Origin: an uncultured Oscillospiraceae bacterium
Lineage (GTDB): Bacteria > Bacillota > Clostridia > Oscillospirales > Oscillospiraceae
NCBI GenBank assembly: GCA_944385455.1
Contig: CALWXI010000135.1
Span: 1 to 8,348 of the forward strand
Direction of reading: 5' to 3'
DNA: 8,348 nt
Positions 1 through 7,450 of this stretch are shown one piece after another. The translations under genes and the position numbers were made by a program. A model generated the notes under the pieces. The model saw only the letters and a list, made by a program, of their open reading frames with translations, was not told where the DNA came from and did not search any database. Positions within the stretch are counted from its first letter, which is position 1. Each line of letters begins with the position of its first letter.

Positions 1-1
1 C

Positions 2-196
2 TCCCTGAGCTATCTGGGCATCGGCGTGGAGCCCACCACGCCGGAGTGGGGCGCCATCATCAACGGCGGCAAGAGCTTCATCAACAGCGCCTGGTGGATC
101 ACCGTCATTCCCGGCGCGGTCCTGGCCATCGTGGGTTGGGGATTCAGCATGCTGGGCGACGGACTGTCCGACCTGCTGCGGGCGGATACCCACTGA
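2..196 (+). CDS. dppC: Dipeptide/oligopeptide ABC transporter permease, DppC type (3' end only)
   Basis: Only the last 64 codons are in the window; the gene begins to the left. The reading frame opens with SLSYLGIGVEPTTPEWGAII, which matches the conserved LSFLGLGVxPPTPEWG segment that follows the EAA loop in DppC/OppC permeases. A final membrane segment follows (about residues 34-53 of the visible part, ITVIPGAVLAIVGWGF), then the family ending LGDGLSDLLR. DppC pairs with DppB to form the inner-membrane channel for imported di- and oligopeptides. It stops 11 bp before dppD, whose ribosome-binding site directly follows the stop codon, so they are co-transcribed. The assignment to the peptide/nickel permease family is firm; exact substrate is not readable from this fragment. 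Confidence 0.9.
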   Translation, partial: SLSYLGIGVEPTTPEWGAIINGGKSFINSAWWITVIPGAVLAIVGWGFSMLGDGLSDLLRADTH

Positions 197-207
197 GGAG
201 GGGCGAT

Positions 208-1175
208 ATGGACAATATTCTGGAAGTCGAGCATCTGAAGATGTATTACTGCGGCAAGGCCGAGACGGTCCGGGCCGTGGATGACGTCACCTTCCATGTG
301 GTCCGGGGAGAGACCTTCGGCATCGTGGGAGAATCCGGCTGCGGAAAGTCCACGGTGTGCAAATCCCTGGTGAAGATGATGCCGCCGCCGGGCCGCATCG
401 TCGACGGCAGCGTCCGTTACAACGGGCGGGAGCTTACCACCCTCTCCGAAGGGCAGATGCGCGCTGTCCGGGGCGGGGAGATCGGCATGATCTTCCAGGA
501 CCCCATGACCGCGCTGAACCCCGTGATGAGGATCAAGGACCAGATCTACGAGTCCCTGCGCCGCCAGAAGCTGAGCAAAAAGGAGATGTACGCCCGGGGT
601 GTGGAGCTTTTGCGCCTGGTGGACATTCCCGAGCCGGAGAAGCGGATGGAGGAGTACGTGCATCAGTTCAGCGGCGGTATGCGCCAGCGGGTGATGATCG
701 CCATCACCCTGGCGGCCAATCCCAAGCTGCTCATCGCCGACGAGCCCACCACCGCCCTGGACGTCACCATCCAGGACCAGATCATCCGCCTCATCGGCCG
801 GCTCAAGGAGGAGCTGGGCATGAGCGTTATCATCATTACCCACGATCTGGGTGTGGTGAACGAGATGTGCGACCGTGTGGTGGTGATGTACGCAGGTCAC
901 ATTGTGGAGCAGGCGGAGACCCGGGAGCTGTTCGACCACCCCATGCACCCCTATACCCGGGGCCTGATTCGCTCCCTGCCCCGGGCGGAGGGCCGGGAGA
1001 AGCTGGAGCCCATTCCCGGCGCGCCGCCCAACCTGGCCGCGGAGATCCCGGGCTGTCCCTTTGCGGACCGGTGCGCCCGGTGCACGCCCGCCTGCCGGGA
1101 GGCTTTGCCGCCCCTGCGGGAGGTGCGGCCCGGCCATCTGTCTGCCTGTGTGCGCGATGATTTGGAGGTGTCCGT

Positions 1176-1179
<4 letters not shown>
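208..1179 (+). CDS. dppD: Dipeptide/oligopeptide ABC transporter ATP-binding protein DppD
   Basis: A 323-aa ATPase, the usual length for DppD/OppD. Walker A is GESGCGKST at residues 41-49, the Q-loop is FQDP near 96-99, the ABC signature FSGGMRQR lies at 154-161, Walker B LLIADEP at 174-180 and the switch histidine is H212. The C-terminal oligopeptide domain follows, with the HPYTRGLIRSLP motif (247-258) and a cysteine cluster at C283, C289, C292 and C296. Related DppD proteins use C-terminal cysteines to hold an iron-sulphur cluster; whether this one does is inference. The ATG at 208 is chosen because GGAGGGG (197-203) lies 4 nt upstream and the protein then begins in register with family members; an upstream ATG at 46 lies inside dppC. 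The end overlaps dppF by 4 bp (ATGA). It works with DppF to power peptide import at the cytoplasmic face. OppD is an equally valid family name. Confidence 0.93.
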
Positions 1180-2176
<997 letters not shown>

Positions 2177-2177
<1 letters not shown>

Positions 2178-3289
2178 TGGACGCATCCTTTACCCTGCTG
2201 CGGAACGCGGAGGTGTACGCACCGGAACCGCTGGGACGGATGGACATCCTGCTGGGCGGGGGCCATGTGCTGGCCATGGGGCCCGGGCTGGAGCCGGGAC
2301 TGCCGGGCGTGCGGGAGGTGGATGCCTTCGGGCTGCTGGCCCTGCCGGGACTGGTGGACCAGCATGTCCACATCACCGGCGGCGGCGGAGAGCGGGGCTT
2401 TTCCAGCCGCGTGCCGGAGCTGGTGGCGGCGGACCTGCTCAGCTGCGGCGTCACCACGGTGGTGGGCCTTCTGGGGACGGACAGCATCACCCGTTCCGTG
2501 CAGTCCCTGGTGGCCAAGACCAAGTCGCTGAAGGAGGAGGGGCTCACCGCCTACTGCCTCACCGGCGCCTATGATCTGCCCAGTCCCACCGTCACCGGCT
2601 CCGTGAAAGACGACATCGCCTTCATCGCGGAGGTGCTGGGAGTGAAGGTGGCCCTCTCCGACCATCGCTGCGCCCAGCCCACGGAGGAGGAGCTGACCCG
2701 GCTGGCGGCCCATGCCCGGCTGGGCGGGATCACCGCTGGAAAGCCCGGTGTGGTCCATATCCACACCGGCGCGGGAAAGCGGGGCCTGGGGATGGTGTTC
2801 GACATCCTGGCCCACAGCGATCTGCCGGTGCTGCAGTTCCGTCCCACCCACGTGGAGAACGTGCCGGAGGATGCGGTGCGGTTTGCCAAGCTGGGCGGAC
2901 GCATTGACTTCACCGCTGATGACGACTCCGAACTCACCGCCGGGCAGCTGCTGCGTGCCCGGGAGGCAGGCGCCCCCTGGGAGCGGATCACCATGAGCTC
3001 CGATGCCGGTGGCAGCATCCCCGTGTGGAACGAACGGCGGGAGATGATCGGCATGGGCGTGGGACGGCCGGATACCCTGCTGAAGGTGGTCCGGGTCCTC
3101 TTCCAGAGCCACGGGATGCCCCTGGAGACCGCGCTGCGGCTCATCACCACCGCTCCGGCGGAAGGGCTGGGCCTTGCCGGAAAGGGCCGCTTGGCCCCCG
3201 GCGGGGATGCGGATGTCCTGCTGACCGACCGGGATCTGCGCCCGGTGCGGGTGTTTGCCGGCGGGCGATGCCTGTGGCAGGCACAGTGA
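2177..3289 (+). CDS. iadA: Isoaspartyl (beta-aspartyl) dipeptidase IadA
   Basis: A 370-aa binuclear zinc amidohydrolase that cleaves dipeptides with an isoaspartyl bond, products of age-damaged proteins. Nearly the whole chain lines up with E. coli IadA as I recall it (390 aa). Conserved blocks are DQHVHITGGGGE (61-72), VVGLLGTDSITR (95-106), LTGAY (128-132), GVKVALSDHR (155-164), PTHV (223-226) and SSDAGGS (274-280). Metal ligands are visible: H63, H65, the carboxylated lysine K157, H196 and H225, with catalytic D276; E72 and Y132 also match active-site positions. The loop after PTHV is about three residues shorter than in E. coli and seems to lack the substrate-binding arginine there. The ATG at 2177 is preceded by AAGGAGG (2161-2167), 9 nt away, and overlaps the dppF stop by one base. 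No signal peptide, so cytoplasmic. Its place as last gene of a peptide-uptake operon suggests it processes imported peptides. Confidence 0.93.
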
Positions 3290-3306
3290 ACCCGAGACCG
3301 GATATC

Positions 3307-3348
3307 ACAAGAGGACCGGAAAGGATTTTTCCTTTCCGGTCCTCTTGT
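3307..3348. terminator. Bidirectional terminator hairpin between convergent operons
   Basis: A perfect 18-bp inverted repeat (3307-3324 and 3331-3348) around a 6-nt loop (ATTTTT). It sits 17 nt after the iadA stop and 16 nt beyond the phnE stop on the other strand, so it can end both transcripts. There is no clear run of U after the stem in either direction, so it is not a textbook intrinsic terminator; the stem could also work with Rho or protect the RNA 3' ends. Confidence 0.75.
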
Positions 3349-3364
3349 TGCAGTGCTGTGCGCC

Positions 3365-4909
3365 TCAGCTCAGGTGGACCCGCACCCGGGCGGAGACGGC
3401 GTCCACGAGCCACGCCAGCAGTACCAGCCCCAGGGCCAGGGCGGAGGCCTTGTCCCAGGCATACTGGTTCATGGCGAACACCAGCGGCGCGCCGATGCCT
3501 CCGGCCCCCACCAATCCCAGTACGGAGGCTTCCCGGATGTTCACGTCAAAGCGGTAGAGGACGGCGGAGGCGAAGGGCGCCCGGAGCTGGGGAAGCAGGC
3601 CCCGGGCCAGCCGGGGCAGCCAGGATGTGCCCATGGATTTTAAAGCCTCGGCCGGGCGGAAATCCGCGGCGTCGATGGCCTGGGCGAAGCGCTTGCACAA
3701 AAGTCCCACGGAGCACATGGCCAGCGTCAGCACCCCGGCAAAGGACCCGGGACCCGTTACCCGGATGAAGATGAGCCCGTAAATCAAAAAGGGCACGGTT
3801 CGGATGGCCAGCACAGCCAGATTCACCGCGGCGGCCAGAGGCCGGGGCACCAGCCGGGGCGTGCTGAAAAACACCATCGCCAGGGATACCGCCGCGCCGG
3901 CACAGGTCCCGGCAAAGGCAATGGCCACCGTCTCCAGCAGGAGATGCCACACGCCGTCGCCGCCCAGAGTGGCGAACAGGCTCCAGTCCGGGTGGAGGAG
4001 GCCGGACACCATGCTCCGCAGCAGGGCGGGGCTGGTGTGGGAGAGGTCCGGCGGCTGGAGGGTCACGGTGCACAGGATCACCGCCGCAGCCAGAGCGGCG
4101 GCGAGGATACGCCGCCCACTCCGGCGCATGGGGCGCGCTCCCCGCACCACGGCGGAAAGGAGGTCTCCCAGCCGCTCCATGAGGAACACCGCCGCAAACA
4201 GCAGCACCAGAATGGCCCCAACCTTGTCGTACTCCCGCCAGGAGACCTTCTCGTTGAGCAGCAGGCCGATGCCGCCGGCTCCCACGTAGCCCAAAATGGC
4301 GCTGTGGCGGACGTTGGCCTCCAATAGATACAAAACATTGGTCAAAAAAGCGGGCCGCACCGCCGGCATCAGGGCGCGGAAGCAGGCCGACGGGACCGGG
4401 CTTCCCATGGCCAGCAGTGCCCGGAAGGCGGCGTCGGGGGCGGTTTCCAGATCCTCATAGGTCAGGCGGGTGAGGATCGCAAACGTGTATACCGTGATGG
4501 CGGCGGCACCGGAGAAGCTGGTAAGGCCGAAGAGAAACGTGGCGGGCAGAGCCAGGATCAGCGCCGGGAAGGAGCGCAGCACCTGGATGCAGCCCCGGGC
4601 CAGCTTTTTCAAGAACCGGGGACCGGGCACGCTCCGGGCGCACAGCGGCGCCGCCAGCAGGGCCAGCAGAGACCCCAGGGCCGTGCCGGTGACGGACATC
4701 TGAATGGTGGCTCCCAGCAGCGGCAGCGCCGTGGGGAAAAAGGCGGCGTCCGGCGGGAAGAGCCGGGAGACGATGTCCGTCAGGTGTCCGCCCCGCCGGA
4801 CCAGCAGGGGAAGAGAGACCCCTGTCATGCGGCAGGCCAGCAGGAACAGCACCGTCAGGACCAGCGCGGAGAGAAGGCGGCGCCGCTGACGGTGCTCAGA
4901 CGCTGCCAC
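3365..4909 (-). CDS. phnE: Phosphonate-type ABC transporter permease, two fused PhnE domains
   Basis: A 514-aa inner-membrane permease made of two PhnE-like halves, about residues 10-255 and 265-510. Each half ends in the same landmark: NVRHSAILGYVGAGGIGLLL at 199-218 and NIREASVLGLVGAGGIGAPL at 457-476. Each has an EAA-type coupling stretch (about 161-180 and 420-440; the second reads EALKSMGTS). Several hydrophobic segments per half look like membrane helices. A usual PhnE is about 250-290 aa and works as a dimer or as a PhnE1/PhnE2 pair; here one chain supplies both halves. The start is a GTG at 4909-4907, chosen because GGAGGG (4920-4915) lies 5 nt upstream and the first membrane segment follows about ten residues later; an upstream ATG at 4975 lies deep within phnC and lacks this support. 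It overlaps the phnC end by 14 bp, indicating translational coupling. Confidence 0.9.
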   Translation of the reverse strand: MAASEHRQRRRLLSALVLTVLFLLACRMTGVSLPLLVRRGGHLTDIVSRLFPPDAAFFPTALPLLGATIQMSVTGTALGSLLALLAAPLCARSVPGPRFLKKLARGCIQVLRSFPALILALPATFLFGLTSFSGAAAITVYTFAILTRLTYEDLETAPDAAFRALLAMGSPVPSACFRALMPAVRPAFLTNVLYLLEANVRHSAILGYVGAGGIGLLLNEKVSWREYDKVGAILVLLFAAVFLMERLGDLLSAVVRGARPMRRSGRRILAAALAAAVILCTVTLQPPDLSHTSPALLRSMVSGLLHPDWSLFATLGGDGVWHLLLETVAIAFAGTCAGAAVSLAMVFFSTPRLVPRPLAAAVNLAVLAIRTVPFLIYGLIFIRVTGPGSFAGVLTLAMCSVGLLCKRFAQAIDAADFRPAEALKSMGTSWLPRLARGLLPQLRAPFASAVLYRFDVNIREASVLGLVGAGGIGAPLVFAMNQYAWDKASALALGLVLLAWLVDAVSARVRVHLS

Positions 4910-5681
4910 AGGCGCCCTCCTCTCCGTAGACGGCCTGCAAAGCGGCGTCGTCCAGCGCTTCGGGCGGGCCGTCAAAGACCACAGCGCCGCCGTGGAGGCC
5001 CAGCAGGCGGCGGGAAAAGGCCCGGGCCAGCTCCAGATTGTGGCTGTTCATCAAAATGGTGACGCCGGTCTCCGCTTGGATGTCCCGCAGCAGCTCCAGG
5101 ACCTGCCGCCCGGTCACCGGATCCAGGGAGGCCACCGGCTCGTCCGCCAGCAGCAGGGCCGGACGGCGCATCAGTGCCCGGGCGATGGCCACCCGCTGCT
5201 TTTGTCCCCCGGAGAGCTCCCGGACACAGGTGCCGCGCTTGTCTCCAAGGCCTACCCGCTCCAGGAGGGCCTCCGCTTCCAGGCGCTGCTGCCGGGAAAA
5301 GATCCCCAGGGCACCGGTGAGGGGGTGCATGTCCGGCAGCGCCGCGTTGAGAACGTTTTGCAGGCAGTCCGCCTGCTCCACCAGGCAGAAGTCCTGGTAG
5401 ATGGTGCCGATGCCCTTTTGCACCGCCCGTTTCCGGCGTCCCCCGGCGGAGCCGAAGGGGATGCCCTGATAGAGCACCTCTCCGGCGGAGCAGCGCTCCG
5501 TCCCGTTGAGAATGCGGAAGAGGGTGGTCTTGCCCGCCCCCGAGGGGCCGATGACGGAGAGGAAGGTCCCCTGCTCCAGGGAAAAGCTCACGTCCCGCAG
5601 GGCCCGGGTGCCGGAGGGGTAGGTCTTGCCCACCCCCCGCAGTTCCAGCTGCGCTATGGCGTATCCCTCATTTTCCGGCAT
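4896..5681 (-). CDS. phnC: Phosphonate-type ABC transporter ATP-binding protein PhnC
   Basis: A 261-aa ATPase of the PhnC branch, normal in length. It starts with the PhnC-like LELRGVGKTYPSGTRALRDVSF (12-33). Walker A GPSGAGKTT is at 45-53, Q-loop YQDF at 95-98, signature LSGGQKQR at 156-163, Walker B LLLADEP at 176-182 followed by the PhnC-typical VASLDP (183-188), and switch histidine H214 in MNSHNLELAR. It would energise import through the fused PhnE. The ATG at 5681 shares its A with the phnD stop (TAATG), and GGAGG in the last phnD codons (5690-5686) serves as its ribosome-binding site at 4 nt spacing. The 3' end overlaps phnE by 14 bp. The family call is safe; phosphite or another phosphate-like substrate is as possible as phosphonate. 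Confidence 0.92.
   Translation of the reverse strand: MPENEGYAIAQLELRGVGKTYPSGTRALRDVSFSLEQGTFLSVIGPSGAGKTTLFRILNGTERCSAGEVLYQGIPFGSAGGRRKRAVQKGIGTIYQDFCLVEQADCLQNVLNAALPDMHPLTGALGIFSRQQRLEAEALLERVGLGDKRGTCVRELSGGQKQRVAIARALMRRPALLLADEPVASLDPVTGRQVLELLRDIQAETGVTILMNSHNLELARAFSRRLLGLHGGAVVFDGPPEALDDAALQAVYGEEGACGSV
4915..4920 (-). promoter_or_regulatory. Ribosome-binding site that sets the GTG start of phnE
   Basis: GGAGGG on the minus strand, inside the last codons of phnC and 5 nt ahead of the GTG at 4909. It supports a 514-aa phnE product rather than the 536-aa reading from the ATG at 4975. Confidence 0.7.
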
Positions 5682-6724
5682 TATGCCTCCAGCTCCTTCA
5701 GCAGCGCCTGGGCGGCGCGCTCACCGTCGTAATCAGAGTCCTGACCCCACTGATAGCCCACCTGGCTGAATACGCTGATGATCTCCCGGCCCTCCTCGCT
5801 CTGGCCGATCTCGATGAAGGCCTCGCCCAGAGCGGTGCGGAAGGCCTCGTCCTCCATCAGGGGAGAGGTGCGGCTATAGGCGATCATGTCGTTGTAGATG
5901 CCCTCCGTGACGCCGATGACGGCGGTCTGGTCCACCATGGGGGCGGTGCCGCCGAAGTCCGTCTGCCACTGGTCGGCGTACTTCGTGCGCATGTGGGCGT
6001 AGCCCACCATGATGTCCACCTGACCGGAGGCCAGACGGGCCAGGGAGGTGGTATAAGAGTCGGACTGGACCACGGCGTCCAGGTCGGCGATGGTCTTGCC
6101 GTACCGCTCCTGGAGCCACAGACTGGGGTAGATGTAGCCGGAGGCGGAGGTGGGGCCCATGACGGCCCAGGTGGCGCCGTTGAGATCCTCCCATGTCAGC
6201 TCCTGGCCGCTCATCACCTTGTCCGCCAGGCTCCGGCCGGTGTCGCTGGGACCGGCCAGGAGGATGGAGCGGTAGTACGTGCTCATTTCATCGGTGTTTT
6301 CCTCCACGGTGCCGTCGTTCCAGTCCGCGGGATCGTCGGAATCCTTGCTGATGGCGTAGCGCAGGGCGGTAAGCAGCACATCGCACTCGTCGGAGAAGAG
6401 GACATAGTTGCCGCCGGAGATGAAGCCGAGATCGGCGCTGCCGGCACTGAGGGCCTCGCCCACGGCGGTGTAGCTGGTGCCCACGCTCATCTCCACGTCG
6501 GATACGTCATACCCCTTTTCCAGGAGCTTGTCCCGCAGGAGCTGCTCCAGAGGCTCCGTGGCGGTGAGGATGGTGTCGGAATCAGCGTAGGGAGAGAAGG
6601 CGATGGTCAGCTGCTCCACAGGGACGGGGGCGCCGGGGTCCGCCGTCTGAGGAGCGGCGGCCTGCTCTGCGCCGCAGCCGGTGAGCAGGGCCAAGGCCAA
6701 TGCCAGGGGGAAGAGGTGTTTCAT
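5681..6724 (-). CDS. phnD: Phosphonate/phosphite-type ABC transporter substrate-binding lipoprotein PhnD
   Basis: A 347-aa extracytoplasmic receptor. Residues 1-16 are a lipoprotein signal ending in the lipobox LLTGC, with C17 as lipidation site, followed by an Ala/Pro-rich linker (18-36). The mature domain fits PhnD/PtxB: LTIAFSPYADSD (39-50), ADLGFISGGNY (97-107), and the oxyanion loop GPTSASGYIYP (190-200), where E. coli PhnD, as I recall it, has STSG. D222 and D237 fall where E. coli PhnD has E177 and D205, the acidic residues that hold the amine of aminoethylphosphonate; this alignment is by eye. The ATG at 6724 is chosen over one at 6895 because it follows AAGGAG at the right distance and begins exactly at the signal peptide; the extra N-terminus would be translated leader RNA. 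First gene of phnDCE, controlled by the leader described below. No phosphonate-breakdown genes adjoin it. Confidence 0.9.
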   Translation of the reverse strand: MKHLFPLALALALLTGCGAEQAAAPQTADPGAPVPVEQLTIAFSPYADSDTILTATEPLEQLLRDKLLEKGYDVSDVEMSVGTSYTAVGEALSAGSADLGFISGGNYVLFSDECDVLLTALRYAISKDSDDPADWNDGTVEENTDEMSTYYRSILLAGPSDTGRSLADKVMSGQELTWEDLNGATWAVMGPTSASGYIYPSLWLQERYGKTIADLDAVVQSDSYTTSLARLASGQVDIMVGYAHMRTKYADQWQTDFGGTAPMVDQTAVIGVTEGIYNDMIAYSRTSPLMEDEAFRTALGEAFIEIGQSEEGREIISVFSQVGYQWGQDSDYDGERAAQALLKELEA

Positions 6725-6732
6725 GAGAAGGA

Positions 6733-6740
6733 CTCCTTTC
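6733..6740 (-). promoter_or_regulatory. Ribosome-binding site of phnD
   Basis: GAAAGGAG on the minus strand with 8 nt to the ATG at 6724. It lies only about 20 nt after the terminator U-tract, so translation can start only when RNA polymerase reads through that terminator. Confidence 0.8.
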
Positions 6741-6759
6741 AAATTTCCGCCGAAGACGC

Positions 6760-6787
6760 AAAAAAGGCATGTGCAACAGCACACGCC
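6760..6787 (-). terminator. Intrinsic terminator (attenuator) in the phnD leader
   Basis: On the minus strand GGCGTGTGC (6787-6779), loop TGTT, GCACATGCC (6774-6766), then six T (6765-6760). The 9-bp stem has one G-U pair. It lies inside the 5' leader of phnD, 36 nt before the start codon, so it can only act as an attenuator rather than as the end of an operon. The upstream neighbour's transcript would need to cross about 800 bp to use it. Confidence 0.85.
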
Positions 6788-6814
6788 AAAACGGGCCTTC
6801 AAGCAGAGTGCTGT
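6776..6814 (-). promoter_or_regulatory. Candidate antiterminator pairing
   Basis: ACAGCAC on the minus strand (6814-6808) is perfectly complementary to GTGCTGT (6782-6776), which forms the end of the terminator's left arm and three of its four loop bases. An added G-U pair can extend it to 8 bp. Pairing of these two segments would prevent the terminator. The ACAGCAC segment can itself be tied up in a small CAGA/TCTG hairpin around 6815-6802, giving a possible two-state switch. This is a visual fold, not a computed one. Confidence 0.6.
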
Positions 6815-6818
6815 CTGA

Positions 6819-6834
6819 CCGCGTGCATACGCGG
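6819..6834 (-). other. Small hairpin between aptamer-like domain and attenuator
   Basis: CCGCG (6834-6830) and CGCGG (6823-6819) form a 5-bp stem around TATGCA, extendable outward by G-U and G-C pairs. A competing or stacked pairing just before it joins GCCGA to TCGGC. It lies between the closed leader fold and the antiterminator and could belong to either. Confidence 0.45.
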
Positions 6835-6854
6835 CCGATGGGGCGGTCGGCGCT

Positions 6855-6952
6855 CCCTGGCACCCTCTCAGCCCGGAACACGGGCTCCCTCGCAATCTGG
6901 TTTCAGTCCATAGTTATACGGGATAGCTAACGCAATGCCAGGGCGCTCCCCC
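6855..6952 (-). promoter_or_regulatory. Candidate riboswitch aptamer in the phnD 5' leader (class not recognised)
   Basis: Long-range helix: CCCTGGCA (6943-6936) pairs perfectly with TGCCAGGG (6862-6855). Inside it are two hairpins: GTTA...TAAC (6931-6913; 4 bp plus 2 across a bulge, loop TCCCG) and GCCCG-TGTTC-CGGGC (6885-6871, 5 bp). The TCCC loop could form a pseudoknot with GGGA at 6889-6886. The second hairpin with its flanks, GGGAGCC...GGCTGAGAGG, resembles the P2/P3 region and CUGAGA element of TPP riboswitches, but the later TPP signature (ACCTGATC...GCGTAGGGA) is not found downstream. Position between a promoter and an attenuator of a transporter operon supports a ligand-sensing role. 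I could not match it to another riboswitch class. All folding was done by eye. Confidence 0.55.
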
Positions 6953-6979
6953 TTTCATTGCTTCTCAAAACCGAAGATC

Positions 6980-7008
6980 ATTCTACTACCCTCCGCCGCT
7001 GATTGCAA
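6980..7008 (-). promoter_or_regulatory. Sigma-A type promoter of phnDCE
   Basis: On the minus strand TTGCAA (7008-7003) as -35 and TAGAAT (6985-6980, five of six to TATAAT) as -10, with exactly 17 bp between. The predicted transcript start is near 6973, giving a leader of about 250 nt that contains the whole aptamer-like fold and the attenuator. Confidence 0.65.
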
Positions 7009-7392
7009 CCGCTGGCGGGGATTATTTTTTGGAGCGGCAAAAAAGTCCGGGACGGCATAAAAGCGCTGTGTACGGGGGCGCTCGGTACAAAACGGAGTTC
7101 TTTTCTGCTTCTGAATTTTTTGAAGGATTCTTTTGCTCTGGAGCACAGTTTCCGGCGACTTTTAGACGTCTGATGCAAGAAAGAACGCCCTCTTTGAAGA
7201 CGTCTCCCACGGAAAAGACAGGGAAGTCCTGCGGGAAGCGTCAGAGTGTATGCTTGCAATGACAGCGGGATCTGGCGCGAAACCAACGGGAGAGCAGCTA
7301 TCTCAAACGGCGGAGAAGAAAAAGTTTTCAAACAGCTGACTTTGAGTGGCTGATCCGGATTTTTCAACTGCTTTCCAACGTAAACACAAAGA
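7009..7392. other. Region without recognisable gene
   Basis: No reading frame here has a ribosome-binding site, family motif or plausible protein character. Base composition is visibly richer in A/T runs than the flanking operons. The 8-bp palindrome AGACGTCT occurs twice (7164-7171 and 7198-7205), 34 bp apart. It may be decayed or spacer DNA beside the likely integration site; I see nothing else in it. Confidence 0.5.
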
Positions 7393-7426
7393 AAACGTCC
7401 TGAAATCGCGAGATTTCAGGACGTTT
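7393..7426 (-). terminator. Perfect 15-bp terminator hairpin after the tRNA 3' end fragment
   Basis: Arms 7393-7407 and 7412-7426 are perfectly complementary around GCGA. Read on the minus strand the stem ends in GTTT and continues TCTTTGTGTTT, a T-rich tail, so it would terminate minus-strand transcription. It begins one base after the CCA of the tRNA-like fragment at 7428-7450, just as a tRNA gene's own terminator would. Confidence 0.7.
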
Positions 7427-7427
7427 A

Positions 7428-7450
7428 TGGTTGCGGAGACAGGACTTGAA
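7428..7450 (-). repeat. 3' end of an initiator tRNA(fMet), probable integration (att) site remnant
   Basis: On the minus strand the segment reads T-loop TTCAAGT, T-stem strand CCTGT, acceptor strand CTCCGCA, discriminator A, then CCA. The A at position 72 facing a would-be C1 is the initiator-tRNA hallmark. The bases just upstream (GTCAA) do not complete the T-stem (ACAGG expected), and no D-arm or anticodon arm follows, so this is not a gene. A 3' tRNA end followed by its terminator but joined to unrelated DNA is the usual trace left by tRNA-targeting integrases. If so, mobile DNA lies at coordinates above 7450. Confidence 0.5.

Noticed and set aside
10..1137. Long minus-strand reading frame opposite dppD
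   Set aside because: A GC-rich shadow of the real gene: histidine- and leucine-rich without family motifs, while the plus strand has complete ABC ATPase motifs.
6725..6895. N-terminal extension of phnD from the ATG at 6895
   Set aside because: It would be cysteine- and arginine-rich, lies in the structured leader and its terminator, has no ribosome-binding site, and would bury the lipoprotein signal that starts exactly at 6724.
6855..6985. T-box, cobalamin, SAM, FMN, lysine, purine or guanidine riboswitch
   Set aside because: None of the strongly conserved strings of these classes, such as AGGGUGGxACCGCG for T-boxes, could be found in the leader by eye.
7428..7450. Complete tRNA gene
   Set aside because: Only the T-loop, one T-stem strand, the 3' acceptor strand and CCA are present; the 5' T-stem strand does not match and no other arms follow.
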